A stretch of 16,009 nt of DNA from Chitinophagaceae bacterium UBA4857 (GCA_002399735.1 DHEF01000032.1:630-16638); one strand, 5' to 3'; shown: positions 1 through 6,482, numbered from the stretch's first letter. Program-made: numbers and translations. Notes: a model not told the origin generated them from the sequence alone.

Positions 1-1262
1 ACATTGGGCTTAACGATGGTTTAACGACGTTTTTAACAACACAGACAACAAGCGGTAGCAAACCCAAGGCGTATATTAACTGGATAGTGTTTGATGAGCA
101 GTTTAAGATAGTACCGGGCAGCAGTAGTTCTGAGCAGGTAGGGGCAAGTGGCGCAGCAACAATACACACTAAAACAGGATTAACGATACCAAAGAACGGA
201 TATTTGTATATTTACACCAGCAACGAGGCTACGAACATAGACGTGTTCTTTGATAATCTGCAGGTAACGCACAACAGAGGCCCGATACTGGAGGAAACAC
301 ATTACTATCCATTTGGCTTGACAATGAGTGGGATAAGTAGCAAGGCGCTCAACGGCATATCAGAAAACAGATACAAGTACAATGGCAAGGAGGAGCAAAG
401 AAAAGAGTTCAATGACGGTTCAGGGTTAGACTGGTTGGATTATGGTGCAAGGATGTATGACAATCAAATAGGAAGATGGCATACGGTTGACCCGTTGGCT
501 GATAAGATGCGTAGATGGTCACCTTATAATTATGCTTTTGATAATCCGATAAGATATATTGACCCTGATGGAATGGCACCTTTGGACGATTATTATAGTA
601 AAGCGGGTAGATATTTGGGAAGTGATGGAGCAAAAACAAATAATATACGCATCATAAGTGCGGAGAAGTTTTATAATATCGAAAACACAAATGGAGGCAC
701 AACATCAGAAGCCGCAACCCAGCAGCTTCAGTCATCCAGCAAAGAAGTAACTGTAAAAATTGGAAATAAAACAGAAGGCGAATATTTTCAAGGACTTTAT
801 AATAGTGGTGATGGTAATGGGAAGGATTATAGCTCTTATAAAGAAATGAGTACAACATTGTTGCTTGACCCTGAAAATGCAACTCTCACAGTTCATACAA
901 ACTCAAGCAAGTTAAACGGACCTCAAGTATCTGTAGTAGATGACCCTAAAAGCATACCAGGTGTCAAAGATGGAAGTTTGATAAAAATTGGGGATGCACA
1001 TACACATCAGGTTGCAGATATTTTTGCAGATGGAAATAGAGATGCTTCCGCTCAAATGCCGGGTGATGGTAAAGCAGCAAGGTCAGCAGGGGTTCCATTG
1101 TTCACTATTGACTCAAAAAATGTGGATGCGTTTGTGCCACAGAAAGGCATAATGGGGACAACCGTCACGCCTAAGGATAATATCTCGACTACTCCTGATT
1201 TGTACAATAATAAGTTTAGTATTCTGCGAGCAGCTTTAGAATATTTTGGAGGTAAACGATAA
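1..1262 (+). CDS. Rhs-family protein, C-terminal part with JAB/JAMM-like toxin domain (5' truncated by window)
   Basis: The frame is open from the first full codon (position 3) to TAA at 1260-1262, so the gene starts left of the window. Residues are counted here from the GTG at 87. Residues 73-162 are the Rhs repeat-associated core: YYPFGLTM, YKYNGKE, LDYGARMYD, GRWHTVDPLAD, then the closing DPDGM. After this core the sequence is unique, as in polymorphic toxins, where the shell encloses a C-terminal effector. The effector (about 163-391) contains G-D-A-H-T-H (H305, H307), then M-P-G-D (D327), then VPLFTID. This order resembles JAB/JAMM zinc metalloproteases or isopeptidases; E253 is a possible catalytic glutamate. 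The family call rests on motif reading alone, and the usual serine before the aspartate is not in place. The protein is probably exported and acts on neighbouring cells. The next gene is the likely immunity partner. Rhs identity is certain; the enzyme class is tentative. Confidence 0.88.
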   Translation, partial: IGLNDGLTTFLTTQTTSGSKPKAYINWIVFDEQFKIVPGSSSSEQVGASGAATIHTKTGLTIPKNGYLYIYTSNEATNIDVFFDNLQVTHNRGPILEETHYYPFGLTMSGISSKALNGISENRYKYNGKEEQRKEFNDGSGLDWLDYGARMYDNQIGRWHTVDPLADKMRRWSPYNYAFDNPIRYIDPDGMAPLDDYYSKAGRYLGSDGAKTNNIRIISAEKFYNIENTNGGTTSEAATQQLQSSSKEVTVKIGNKTEGEYFQGLYNSGDGNGKDYSSYKEMSTTLLLDPENATLTVHTNSSKLNGPQVSVVDDPKSIPGVKDGSLIKIGDAHTHQVADIFADGNRDASAQMPGDGKAARSAGVPLFTIDSKNVDAFVPQKGIMGTTVTPKDNISTTPDLYNNKFSILRAALEYFGGKR

Positions 1263-1272
1263 AAAGATAAAG

Positions 1273-1713
1273 ATGAGAAAAGCTATTTTTATATTTATTG
1301 CCTTTTGTGGGCTACATTTTAGCAGTACTGCACAGCAGAAAATTGTATATAGTTTTGAAAGTCCCGTAATGGATAGTCTTCAGAATGGCATAAACGAGTA
1401 TGTCAGCCGCTTCGGTAAAGCAGAAAAGGATTTGAGACTGTATGCCGTTATTGTCGAGAGTGAGAATGAGTTTGAAATTTACTTGCAGGAGTACTCTAAT
1501 TTACCTAAAAGTGGGTTGTTAGAGCTAATAAAAAGTACAAATAGAAATCTTCAAATTAATAAATCTATTGTGCCAATAGTTATACCTGCTGACGTAATAA
1601 GCAAACAAGTAAAAAAGGATAAAATAGCGGCAATCCCGTTGCGAGGATATTATGTTAAAGTAGTTTTTGAAAATTATATACAGAAAGTGGTACAAACATC
1701 AATGTTATACTAA
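1273..1713 (+). CDS. Small exported protein, candidate immunity protein for the Rhs toxin
   Basis: A 146-residue protein starting at ATG 1273, 10 bp after the Rhs stop codon. An upstream in-frame TTG at 1246 would overlap the Rhs gene and place charged residues before the signal peptide, so I prefer the ATG. The N-terminus, MRKAIFIFIAFCGLHFSSTA followed by QQ, is a clear Sec signal peptide with a likely cut after STA, so the mature protein is periplasmic or extracytoplasmic. The mature part is charged and lysine-rich, with no motif I recognise. Gene order (toxin tip, then a small unknown gene, then a terminator) is the classical layout of a polymorphic toxin and its immunity gene. The immunity role is inferred only from this context. 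Export would suit a toxin that acts in, or enters through, the periplasm. Confidence 0.75.
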   Translation: MRKAIFIFIAFCGLHFSSTAQQKIVYSFESPVMDSLQNGINEYVSRFGKAEKDLRLYAVIVESENEFEIYLQEYSNLPKSGLLELIKSTNRNLQINKSIVPIVIPADVISKQVKKDKIAAIPLRGYYVKVVFENYIQKVVQTSMLY

Positions 1714-1745
1714 CAACAAAGCCCCGTGAGGGGCTTTGTTGTTTT
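1712..1745. terminator. Strong bidirectional terminator between the immunity gene and the XRE gene
   Basis: A perfect 14-bp stem (1712-1725 with 1730-1743) and loop GTGA, ending in TTTT on the plus strand. It starts one base before the plus-strand gene's stop ends and finishes at the stop codon of the convergent minus-strand regulator. It therefore probably serves both, with the better U-tract on the plus strand. Confidence 0.9.
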
Positions 1746-2076
1746 AGGGGTTATAAGTTTTTTTAGTTTTTTGGTCTCTGAGGAACGCATCCATCAGGGC
1801 GTAAAGGTGTGCTTTATCTTCATCCGGCAACTGTTGTATATCGGTAATGCGTTTTAAAAGTATTTTATCCAGCAGCAGGTTGGTATTGCCAGCCAGATAA
1901 TCCAATGACACCTCAAGGGCGCCAGCCATCTTAGCGGCCACTTCAATAGAGGGCATTACCTCGTCCCGTTCGTAACGGCCAATCATCTCCCTTGATATAC
2001 CAACAGCTTTGGCAAAATCAGCCTGAGACAAGTCTTTCTGTTTACGTAGCTCACTTATTTTTTGTCCAATATTCAT
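1744..2076 (-). CDS. XRE-family helix-turn-helix transcriptional regulator
   Basis: A 110-residue protein. Residues 1-62 form a Cro/C1-type HTH: IGQKISELRKQKDLSQADFA, then the recognition-helix region GISREMIGRYERDEVMPS, then an A-x-x-L-x-V-S-L-D-Y-L-A-G ending typical of the family. The C-terminal 48 residues (LLLDKILLKRITDIQQLPDE...) look like a short helical dimerisation tail, with no enzymatic domain. It probably binds DNA as a dimer and represses a nearby promoter, perhaps its own. The start is the only ATG before the HTH, and no Shine-Dalgarno sequence is visible. It is convergent with the Rhs/immunity pair, so the two are not co-transcribed; its target is unknown. It is a different subfamily from the broken regulator at 2671-2766. 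Confidence 0.92.
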   Translation of the reverse strand: MNIGQKISELRKQKDLSQADFAKAVGISREMIGRYERDEVMPSIEVAAKMAGALEVSLDYLAGNTNLLLDKILLKRITDIQQLPDEDKAHLYALMDAFLRDQKTKKTYNP

Positions 2077-2116
2077 TTAAAAAGCCTTAAAGAGACTAAA
2101 AATTATCAGTCTTCTA

Positions 2117-2124
2117 CAAATTTA
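2117..2124 (-). promoter_or_regulatory. Possible -7 box for the XRE regulator gene
   Basis: On the minus strand this reads TAAATTTG, a full match to the Bacteroidota -7 consensus TAnnTTTG, 40 bp before the start codon. A TTTG lies 15 bp further upstream (2140-2143), shorter than the usual 19-21 bp spacing to the -33 element, so the assignment is tentative. Confidence 0.45.
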
Positions 2125-2289
2125 GTGGATAAAATGACACAAAAAAGGCAGAAAGTGTGTTGTTTGTATGAGATAGATACGATACATTTGGGTAATGTAC
2201 TCAATTAGCATGTCTGTTAAATTAATTATTAAATAATTGATTATTAATGGTGTTTTTTATTTATGAGGATAGATTTTTACTAAAAATGA

Positions 2290-2297
2290 TAGATTTG
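2290..2297 (+). promoter_or_regulatory. Possible -7 box of the IS transposase promoter
   Basis: TAGATTTG matches TAnnTTTG exactly. Transcription would start near 2302-2304, inside the 5' arm of the hairpin. I see no good -33 element about 20 bp upstream, so this is only a candidate. Confidence 0.35.
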
Positions 2298-2298
2298 C

Positions 2299-2322
2299 AA
2301 AACCGCCTTTAGGCGGTTTTTT
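2299..2322 (+). terminator. Hairpin with T-tract upstream of the IS1-like transposase
   Basis: A perfect 9-bp stem, AAAACCGCC (2299-2307) with GGCGGTTTT (2312-2320), loop TTTA, followed by TT. No gene ends before it. It sits between the IS left end and the transposase ATG, where insertion sequences often carry a structure that blocks read-through from flanking promoters. Confidence 0.75.
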
Positions 2323-2347
2323 CTATTAGTGTATTCAAATAGCAGCT

Positions 2348-2670
2348 ATGAAAACGGGTTGTAAATATTGTAATGGCAATTGCAGGAAGGCCGGTACGTA
2401 AAAGAATGGTGTACAACGATATTACTGTAAACACTGCAAAAAGTATCAACAACAAACCTATAATTACACTACTTGTCAAACAAGTACTGACCCAATGATA
2501 ATGAAACAGGTACGTAATGGAGTAGGTATGCGTAGTATTTCAAGAATTATGAATATTGCAGTAAGTACGGTAATAAGAAAAGTAAAACGGATTGCGGAAA
2601 GAATTAAAAAACCGGTCGCGGCAGTATGGAAAAATGCAGTTGAAATAGATGAGTTAAGAACCTTTGTTGG
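2348..2670 (+). pseudogene. IS1-family transposase (InsA-like zinc finger/HTH plus start of the catalytic part), broken
   Basis: From ATG 2348 the frame reads C-K-Y-C ... G-T-stop-K-N-G-V-Q-R-Y-Y-C-K-H-C-K-K. This is the CxxC...NG..QRYxCxxC zinc-finger block of IS1 InsA. Next come NGVGMRSISRIMNIAVSTVI, which matches the InsA NGVG..ARIMGV..NTI helix-turn-helix, and EIDELRTFVG, which matches the EMDE..GYVG start of the InsB catalytic DDE part. A TAA at 2399-2401 interrupts codon 18, and homology ends just after FVG, so the remaining catalytic residues are lost. One continuous frame spans both InsA-like and InsB-like parts. The gene cannot make an active transposase. Confidence 0.85.
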
Positions 2671-2766
2671 GCCAAGGTTGGCCGCCAGAGCATCTTGTTT
2701 TATACCCAACATTTCCCCAACATGTTTAATGTTACGTCCCTCATGTATGGTATGTTAGTCCGGCAT
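2671..2766 (-). pseudogene. Remnant of an XRE-family regulator (N-terminal HTH part only)
   Basis: Read on the minus strand from ATG 2766 the frame gives M-P-D-stop, then HTIHEGRNIKHVGEMLG and IKQDALAANLG. This is the N-terminus of a common Bacteroidota XRE regulator family (pattern IHEGRNI..REMLGIKQ.ALA..LG..W.Q). A TAA at 2755-2757 interrupts codon 4. The frame leaves the family right after ANLG, where IS1-like sequence begins on the other strand, so the C-terminal part is missing. It has therefore been hit twice: a nonsense codon and a truncation at the IS junction. Family identification is from memory of the conserved pattern. Confidence 0.7.
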
Positions 2767-3141
2767 AGCATTAAGTGTTGTCGTAAGACAGCTTTAATTT
2801 TTTTTAGCATAAAAAGGATAGCATCCAATTGCTTTAATACAGCTATTACAAAAAGTACTTTTAGTATACAAGAAAGGCATTTACACCATGCCGAATAGAA
2901 TTAATTCGATATTAGTTATTGAATTAGCCTCATTGATGCTCCGCGTTGTTGCAGCACAAGTGATAGTCTTTAATTCATTTCCACTGGAAATAAATTAAAT
3001 CCCGATCCTATCGGATCGCAACAGACGACAATAGTAGCAATGCTGCCGGTTACATAATAAACTAAGCTATTAGAAGTTTGTGAACTCCGAAAATTTCCTG
3101 TGTCAATTTTGGCAATATAAACAATAGAGAACTAACCACTT
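2767..3141. other. Gene-free stretch between the XRE remnant and a lipoprotein gene
   Basis: No open frame of protein-like character was found. The stretch holds the left copy of the 70-bp inverted repeat (2894-2963) and a small palindrome, CGATCC-TATC-GGATCG (3003-3018). The rest is AT-rich and presumably includes the control region of the former regulator. Confidence 0.6.
2894..2963 (+). repeat. Dispersed 70-bp repeat, copy 1 (inverted relative to copy 2 at 7770-7839)
   Basis: The sequence from AATAGAATTAATTCGATATT to GCAGCACAAGTGA is the reverse complement of 7770-7839 with only two mismatches that I can find. Neither copy lies in a gene. The function is unknown; it may be a remnant of a small mobile or extragenic repeat. 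Confidence 0.9.
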
Positions 3142-3645
3142 TTAATACTGAATAGTAACCGTTGCCTTACCCGTTACAGTAGGGCAAGTAGTGGTGGAGC
3201 TACAAATATCTCCCGTACATTGCGTAAGCGATACGAAATATTTTTTATCGGCGCTAACACGGGTTACTCCGGTTGGATTGTAACCGTTGGTATAAGTAAA
3301 CCCGTCTGCATTAAGTCCGTTTTTAATTTCAACGGCATTAGCATCCGTAAAAGCACCATTTATATCCGGATCGTTTGTTATGGTACTGCCTAAATAACCG
3401 CCTGTTCTTTTTAAACCGGTAAATTTTACAGTGTACATTTTTGCATTGTTATCCATATTTATGTCAATACCCACTAACTGTGTACAAGTTTTTGATGAAC
3501 CTTTAGTTTTAGTAATCAGCTTTGTGCTAAAAGGAACTTCAAATGTTACAATACTGCCAGCATCGGGTGTTTTCTCTTTGTCTTTTTTACAGCTAATTAA
3601 AATAGTGCTGCACAGTAAAAGGGCAATGGCTAAAACCTTATTCAT
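3142..3645 (-). CDS. Hypothetical lipoprotein with four conserved-looking cysteines
   Basis: A 167-residue protein from ATG 3645. A longer reading from 3687 would put 14 extra residues before the signal peptide and is unlikely. Residues 1-18 are a lipoprotein signal; the lipobox is L-I-S-C with C19 as the lipidated cysteine, followed by KKDKEK. A lysine/acidic stretch of this kind is often linked to surface export of lipoproteins in Bacteroidota. The mature part looks beta-rich and has cysteines at 54, 143, 148 and 154, which could form disulfides outside the cytoplasm. I recognise no family, and nothing around it suggests a role. No clear SD; the leader is AT-rich. Confidence 0.85.
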   Translation of the reverse strand: MNKVLAIALLLCSTILISCKKDKEKTPDAGSIVTFEVPFSTKLITKTKGSSKTCTQLVGIDINMDNNAKMYTVKFTGLKRTGGYLGSTITNDPDINGAFTDANAVEIKNGLNADGFTYTNGYNPTGVTRVSADKKYFVSLTQCTGDICSSTTTCPTVTGKATVTIQY

Positions 3646-3975
3646 AAAATAAATTTTAAGTAGTGATGGTTTGATTTTAACATACATCGCAAAAGCTTAC
3701 AAAATGTCATCATCAAATACATCTTATATTGGTTAATTATAATTTGAAAGTTAGATAATGAGATTGCGATATTTGAAGGAAGCCTACCCAATGACCAATA
3801 GCATCAATGCAATACCACCGATAAAATCCTATCGTGTGTACACCACTTTTTTACAAACCGGTATAACAGGTACTTGGCACCAGCTTTAGCCAAATAAATT
3901 TTAGACTGTAATAAAAAAACTTTTATACTTGTCCTAAAGCCCAATTGCCTTTAGTTAAAGTTTGCAGTATGCCGG

Positions 3976-4016
3976 TTTTTCTTTTACTTTTTTATTGGAA
4001 AAAAGTAAAAGAAAAA
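3976..4016. repeat. Perfect 18-bp AT-rich hairpin
   Basis: The arm TTTTTCTTTTACTTTTTT (3976-3993) is exactly complementary to 3999-4016, with loop ATTGG. The homopurine/homopyrimidine arms and the absence of a neighbouring gene end make it unlike the ordinary terminators in this window. Its role is unknown. Confidence 0.9.
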
Positions 4017-4101
4017 GCCAGGTCTTGTTCAGGTTGTATTCTGCCTGCAAGGGTATATCAGTTTTAAAAACTGCCAGGCGGAACCGTACACCCACTTGGC
4101 T

Positions 4102-4183
4102 ACAGGCTATTTTTCGGCCGGTCGTTTTGAGGCAAGTTGTTTTGTTATTTGGGTAAAAGCCTGTTTATGCTATGGCCGAAAAA
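4102..4183 (+). repeat. Interleaved inverted repeats (pseudoknot-capable)
   Basis: ACAGGCT (4102-4108) is complementary to AGCCTGT (4158-4164), and TTTTTCGGCC (4110-4119) to GGCCGAAAAA (4174-4183). The pairs cross rather than nest, so an RNA could form a pseudoknot, or two alternative hairpins. No gene product is implied. Confidence 0.55.
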
Positions 4184-4368
4184 CGCCATTCCACCATCGG
4201 CTGTACTTACACTACGGACAAGACGGTGTTCTGACAATAATTTTTCTTTTATAACCTACATCACAATCGCCCATTTAAAAGCATTGTAAGATAGCCGCAC
4301 ACGATAAGATAAAACCGGGATGCATCTTGCACAATGGTGAGTAAAGTTACAGGTGTACAAGAGTGCGA

Positions 4369-4410
4369 CGCCCCGAATCAAATGCACAAGGCCAACTCGG
4401 GGTTAAAAAC
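4369..4410 (-). repeat. Second dispersed repeat, copy A (diverged, inverted relative to 7849-7891)
   Basis: On the minus strand it starts GTTTTTAACCCCGAG and ends TGCATTTGATTCGGGGCG. At 7849-7891 the plus strand has GTTTCTAACCCCGAG ... TGCGTTTGATTCAGGGCA, with the same spacing to within one base. CCCCGA and TCGGGG within the copy can pair as a hairpin. Confidence 0.7.
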
Positions 4411-4587
4411 AAGGGACGATGCTAGTAGCACCATGGCTGGCTACATAATAAATTCCCTCTTTTTCATGGTTGTATCAGCCATTTACCGACTGTTCAATAG
4501 CTTTAAAGTATAAAAATTCCTTATTCATCGAATAGAAAAATATTGCTGCTAAGCTTAGGATAGTTTTATAGCTACAAATAAAAAATT

Positions 4588-5424
4588 ATGGATTTATTAC
4601 AGATTGATACTGTCACAAATCAGGCATCAACATTTGCTGTAAAGGCGAAGGAAATGGCCATGGAATATGCACCAAAACTACTGGGGGCGATACTGGTGTA
4701 CCTTATTGGATCATGGGTTATAAAAAAAATTACCCAGCTGTTAAATAAAATGTTCATTAAGAAAAACTATGAACCATCGTTGCGTACTTTTTTATCGTCG
4801 TTGGTGAGTATTGCCTTAAACATTTTATTGCTGCTTTCGGTTTTTGAAATGATTGGGGTAAAAATTACGGCTTTTGCCGCTTTACTGGCTGGTGCCGGTT
4901 TGGCTATTGGTGCAGCGTTAAACGGATCGCTGGGTAATTTTGCAGGTGGTGTAATGATGCTGGTGTTTAAACCATTTAAAGTGGGCGACATGATTGAAGC
5001 CCAGGGACAAATTGGCATTGTTACCGAGCAAGGTATTTTTAATACCATGATTTTAACGGCCGATAATAAAACGGTTATACTGCCTAACGGGCCATTATCT
5101 ACCGGAACAATTGTAAACTATACTACACATGGTAACCTGCGTGTAGATCTTACTATGGCTATTGCGCCTAATATGGAAATTGAAAAAGCGAGACAAGTGG
5201 CCATTGTTGCCATGGCACATCACCCCAAAGTGTTAAACTCACCGGCACCGGAAGTAAGTGTATTAAAAGTTGGTGACGGTATGGTAACATTAGCTGTTAG
5301 ACCATATACTAAACAACCTGATTATTGGGATGTATATTTTGGTGTACAAGAGCTAGTGAAAAACGCCTGGGATGTGAATGGTGTAGAAGGCCCAACTCCA
5401 CACAGGGTAATTATTCAGAAATAA
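4588..5424 (+). CDS. mscS: Small-conductance mechanosensitive ion channel, MscS family
   Basis: A 278-residue protein, near the usual length of single-domain MscS (286 in E. coli). It should form a heptameric inner-membrane channel that opens under membrane tension and releases solutes on osmotic downshift. Three membrane segments are visible, at about 28-48, 66-90 and 93-126. The third is the pore helix with the Gly/Ala pattern GAGLAIGAALNGSLGNFAGG, aligned with E. coli [21 protein letters not shown]. It is followed by VFKPFKVGDMI, the start of the cytoplasmic beta domain, then LPNGPLSTGTIVNYT. The C-terminal alpha/beta vestibule runs to HRVIIQK. It appears to be a single-gene transcription unit, ending in a good terminator and preceded by a long non-coding stretch. 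The family is certain; the exact orthologue is not. Confidence 0.95.
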   Translation: MDLLQIDTVTNQASTFAVKAKEMAMEYAPKLLGAILVYLIGSWVIKKITQLLNKMFIKKNYEPSLRTFLSSLVSIALNILLLLSVFEMIGVKITAFAALLAGAGLAIGAALNGSLGNFAGGVMMLVFKPFKVGDMIEAQGQIGIVTEQGIFNTMILTADNKTVILPNGPLSTGTIVNYTTHGNLRVDLTMAIAPNMEIEKARQVAIVAMAHHPKVLNSPAPEVSVLKVGDGMVTLAVRPYTKQPDYWDVYFGVQELVKNAWDVNGVEGPTPHRVIIQK

Positions 5425-5448
5425 TATATATTATAACAAACAATGTAT

Positions 5449-5476
5449 AAGGCAGTGCGAAAGCGCTGCCTTTTTT
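5449..5476 (+). terminator. Rho-independent terminator of the mscS gene
   Basis: Stem AAGGCAGTGC with GCGCTGCCTT (one G-U pair), loop GAAA, then a run of six T (5471-5476). It lies 25 bp after the stop codon. Confidence 0.9.
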
Positions 5477-5587
5477 ATGGTTAAAAGTAGTACGGGTCGA
5501 AGACTATTGTAAAATCCCCTTTTTACAGGATGGTGGTATTGCTAATTTCTGTGCAGTTTTACTGTTCAACTTATCAACCTTAACTAT

Positions 5588-6397
5588 ATGAAAAAGTTTC
5601 ACCTTTTATTGTATGTTGTACCAATGGCTATGGCGATTTCTTGTAAAAAAGATGCTACCAATAACCTGCTTGTTCCTGATGAGGATAAGATTGATTATGC
5701 CTCTTACCGGGTGATAAAATCAATACTACACACAGCCGGCACAACCGATACAACACATTATGTTTATACCGGAAATAATCAGAGCTATATTTTAAAATCT
5801 GCAAGAGATCCGGCAAGAACCGTTACCACACATTTTTTAAAACACAGTAACTACTATTCCTTCGAAACATACAGTAACAGTGTAGTTACAACTACAGGCT
5901 ATTGCAGGCTAAACAACATGGGTTATATTGACTCTGTTGCTAACCTGCGTAGCAACAATACATTTAATAATATAGACCGGTACACGTATAATGAGCAGGG
6001 ATATAATGTAACAGCAATAATAAATTATATTTCCTACCAACAACACTATACCAAATATTATAAAGACAATAACTACAGCTATTGGATTAATAATTATACC
6101 AACGTGGCCAACCCGGCAAGCAACAAAAGAGATTCAATAGTATTTGAATATTATACAGATAAACCACAACACAATTTTTATAAAACACACTTACCACAGC
6201 TGTATGGAAAGCCTACAAAAAACCTGGTAAAAAAACGTACTTATTATAATGCCGCAAAAATTGCCTATATGACATGGGAGTATTTGTACGACACCAATGA
6301 GATTGGCCTGGTAACAAAAGAAGTTTTCTCTATTTATACTCACCCGGGAGCAGTACTAAACAAAAGCGATACTACTTATTTTACCTATAACAAGTAA
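5588..6397 (+). CDS. Hypothetical lipoprotein rich in aromatic beta-strand repeats
   Basis: A 269-residue protein from ATG 5588. The signal peptide MKKFHLLLYVVPMAMA is followed by A-I-S-C, a lipobox with C19 lipidated, then KKDA. The mature part is rich in Tyr, Asn and Thr. It has a loose repeating pattern of short beta strands (YVYTGNNQSY, YCRLNNMGYIDSV, RYTYNEQGYN, YYNAAKIAYMTWEYLYD, TTYFTYN), reminiscent of YD/Rhs-like or DUF4595-type extracellular beta proteins. That comparison is a pattern impression, not a family assignment. It should be anchored in the outer membrane, facing the periplasm or the surface. It stands alone between the mscS terminator and a terminator shared with galE. Confidence 0.85.
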   Translation: MKKFHLLLYVVPMAMAISCKKDATNNLLVPDEDKIDYASYRVIKSILHTAGTTDTTHYVYTGNNQSYILKSARDPARTVTTHFLKHSNYYSFETYSNSVVTTTGYCRLNNMGYIDSVANLRSNNTFNNIDRYTYNEQGYNVTAIINYISYQQHYTKYYKDNNYSYWINNYTNVANPASNKRDSIVFEYYTDKPQHNFYKTHLPQLYGKPTKNLVKKRTYYNAAKIAYMTWEYLYDTNEIGLVTKEVFSIYTHPGAVLNKSDTTYFTYNK

Positions 6398-6437
6398 AGG
6401 GGATAAGAGCATTTTCATAAGCGGCCGGATGCAAAAC

Positions 6438-6466
6438 AAAAAAGCAGGCCATTGGCCTGCTTTTTT
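6438..6466. terminator. Bidirectional terminator between the lipoprotein gene and galE
   Basis: A perfect 13-bp stem, AAAAAAGCAGGCC (6438-6450) with its complement at 6454-6466 and loop ATT. T-runs lie at the 3' side on both strands, so it serves the plus-strand lipoprotein gene and the convergent minus-strand galE. Confidence 0.92.
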
Positions 6467-6482
6467 GTTATTTAAATTTATA

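Larger units (their letters stand above)
2191..2670 (+). mobile_element. Decayed IS1-like insertion sequence, right part missing
   Basis: The left end begins GGTAATGTACTCAATTAG, close to the GGTAATG/GGTGATG ends of IS1-family elements. A hairpin terminator (2299-2322) follows, then an IS1-type transposase start at 2348. The transposase frame has a stop at codon 18 and leaves IS1 homology at about 2670. After that point the sequence is the inside of another gene on the opposite strand. No right terminal repeat and no target duplication can be identified, so the element is a dead remnant, probably from insertion followed by deletion. The exact left boundary rests on similarity of the terminal repeat as I remember the family. 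Confidence 0.7.
3646..4587. other. Long gene-free region (about 940 bp) with hairpins and a dispersed repeat
   Basis: No believable coding frame was found on either strand. The one 64-codon frame (3962-4156) simply reads through a hairpin. The region holds the perfect 18-bp hairpin at 3976-4016, a pair of interleaved inverted repeats at 4102-4183, and a repeat copy at 4369-4410. It also holds an ATGGCTG/CAGCCAT inverted repeat (4433-4439 with 4476-4482) and, at its right end, the control region of the mscS-type gene. It may be the remains of a mobile or structured-RNA element. Confidence 0.6.

Noticed and set aside
2183..2322. Small RNA gene: promoter (TTG, 20 bp, TACATTTG at 2183-2190) followed by an orphan terminator at 2299-2322
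   Set aside because: The terminator is better explained as the protective hairpin of the IS1-like element whose left end starts at 2191. The -7 match lies just outside that end, with no other sign of an RNA gene.
3646..3687. N-terminal extension of the minus-strand lipoprotein
   Set aside because: It would put 14 residues before an otherwise standard lipoprotein signal peptide.
3962..4156. 64-codon plus-strand frame
   Set aside because: It reads through the perfect 18-bp hairpin, giving a low-complexity Phe/Lys stretch, and has no protein-like features or ribosome site.
4767..5048. Minus-strand frame inside the mscS gene
   Set aside because: Shadow of the strongly supported MscS coding sequence.
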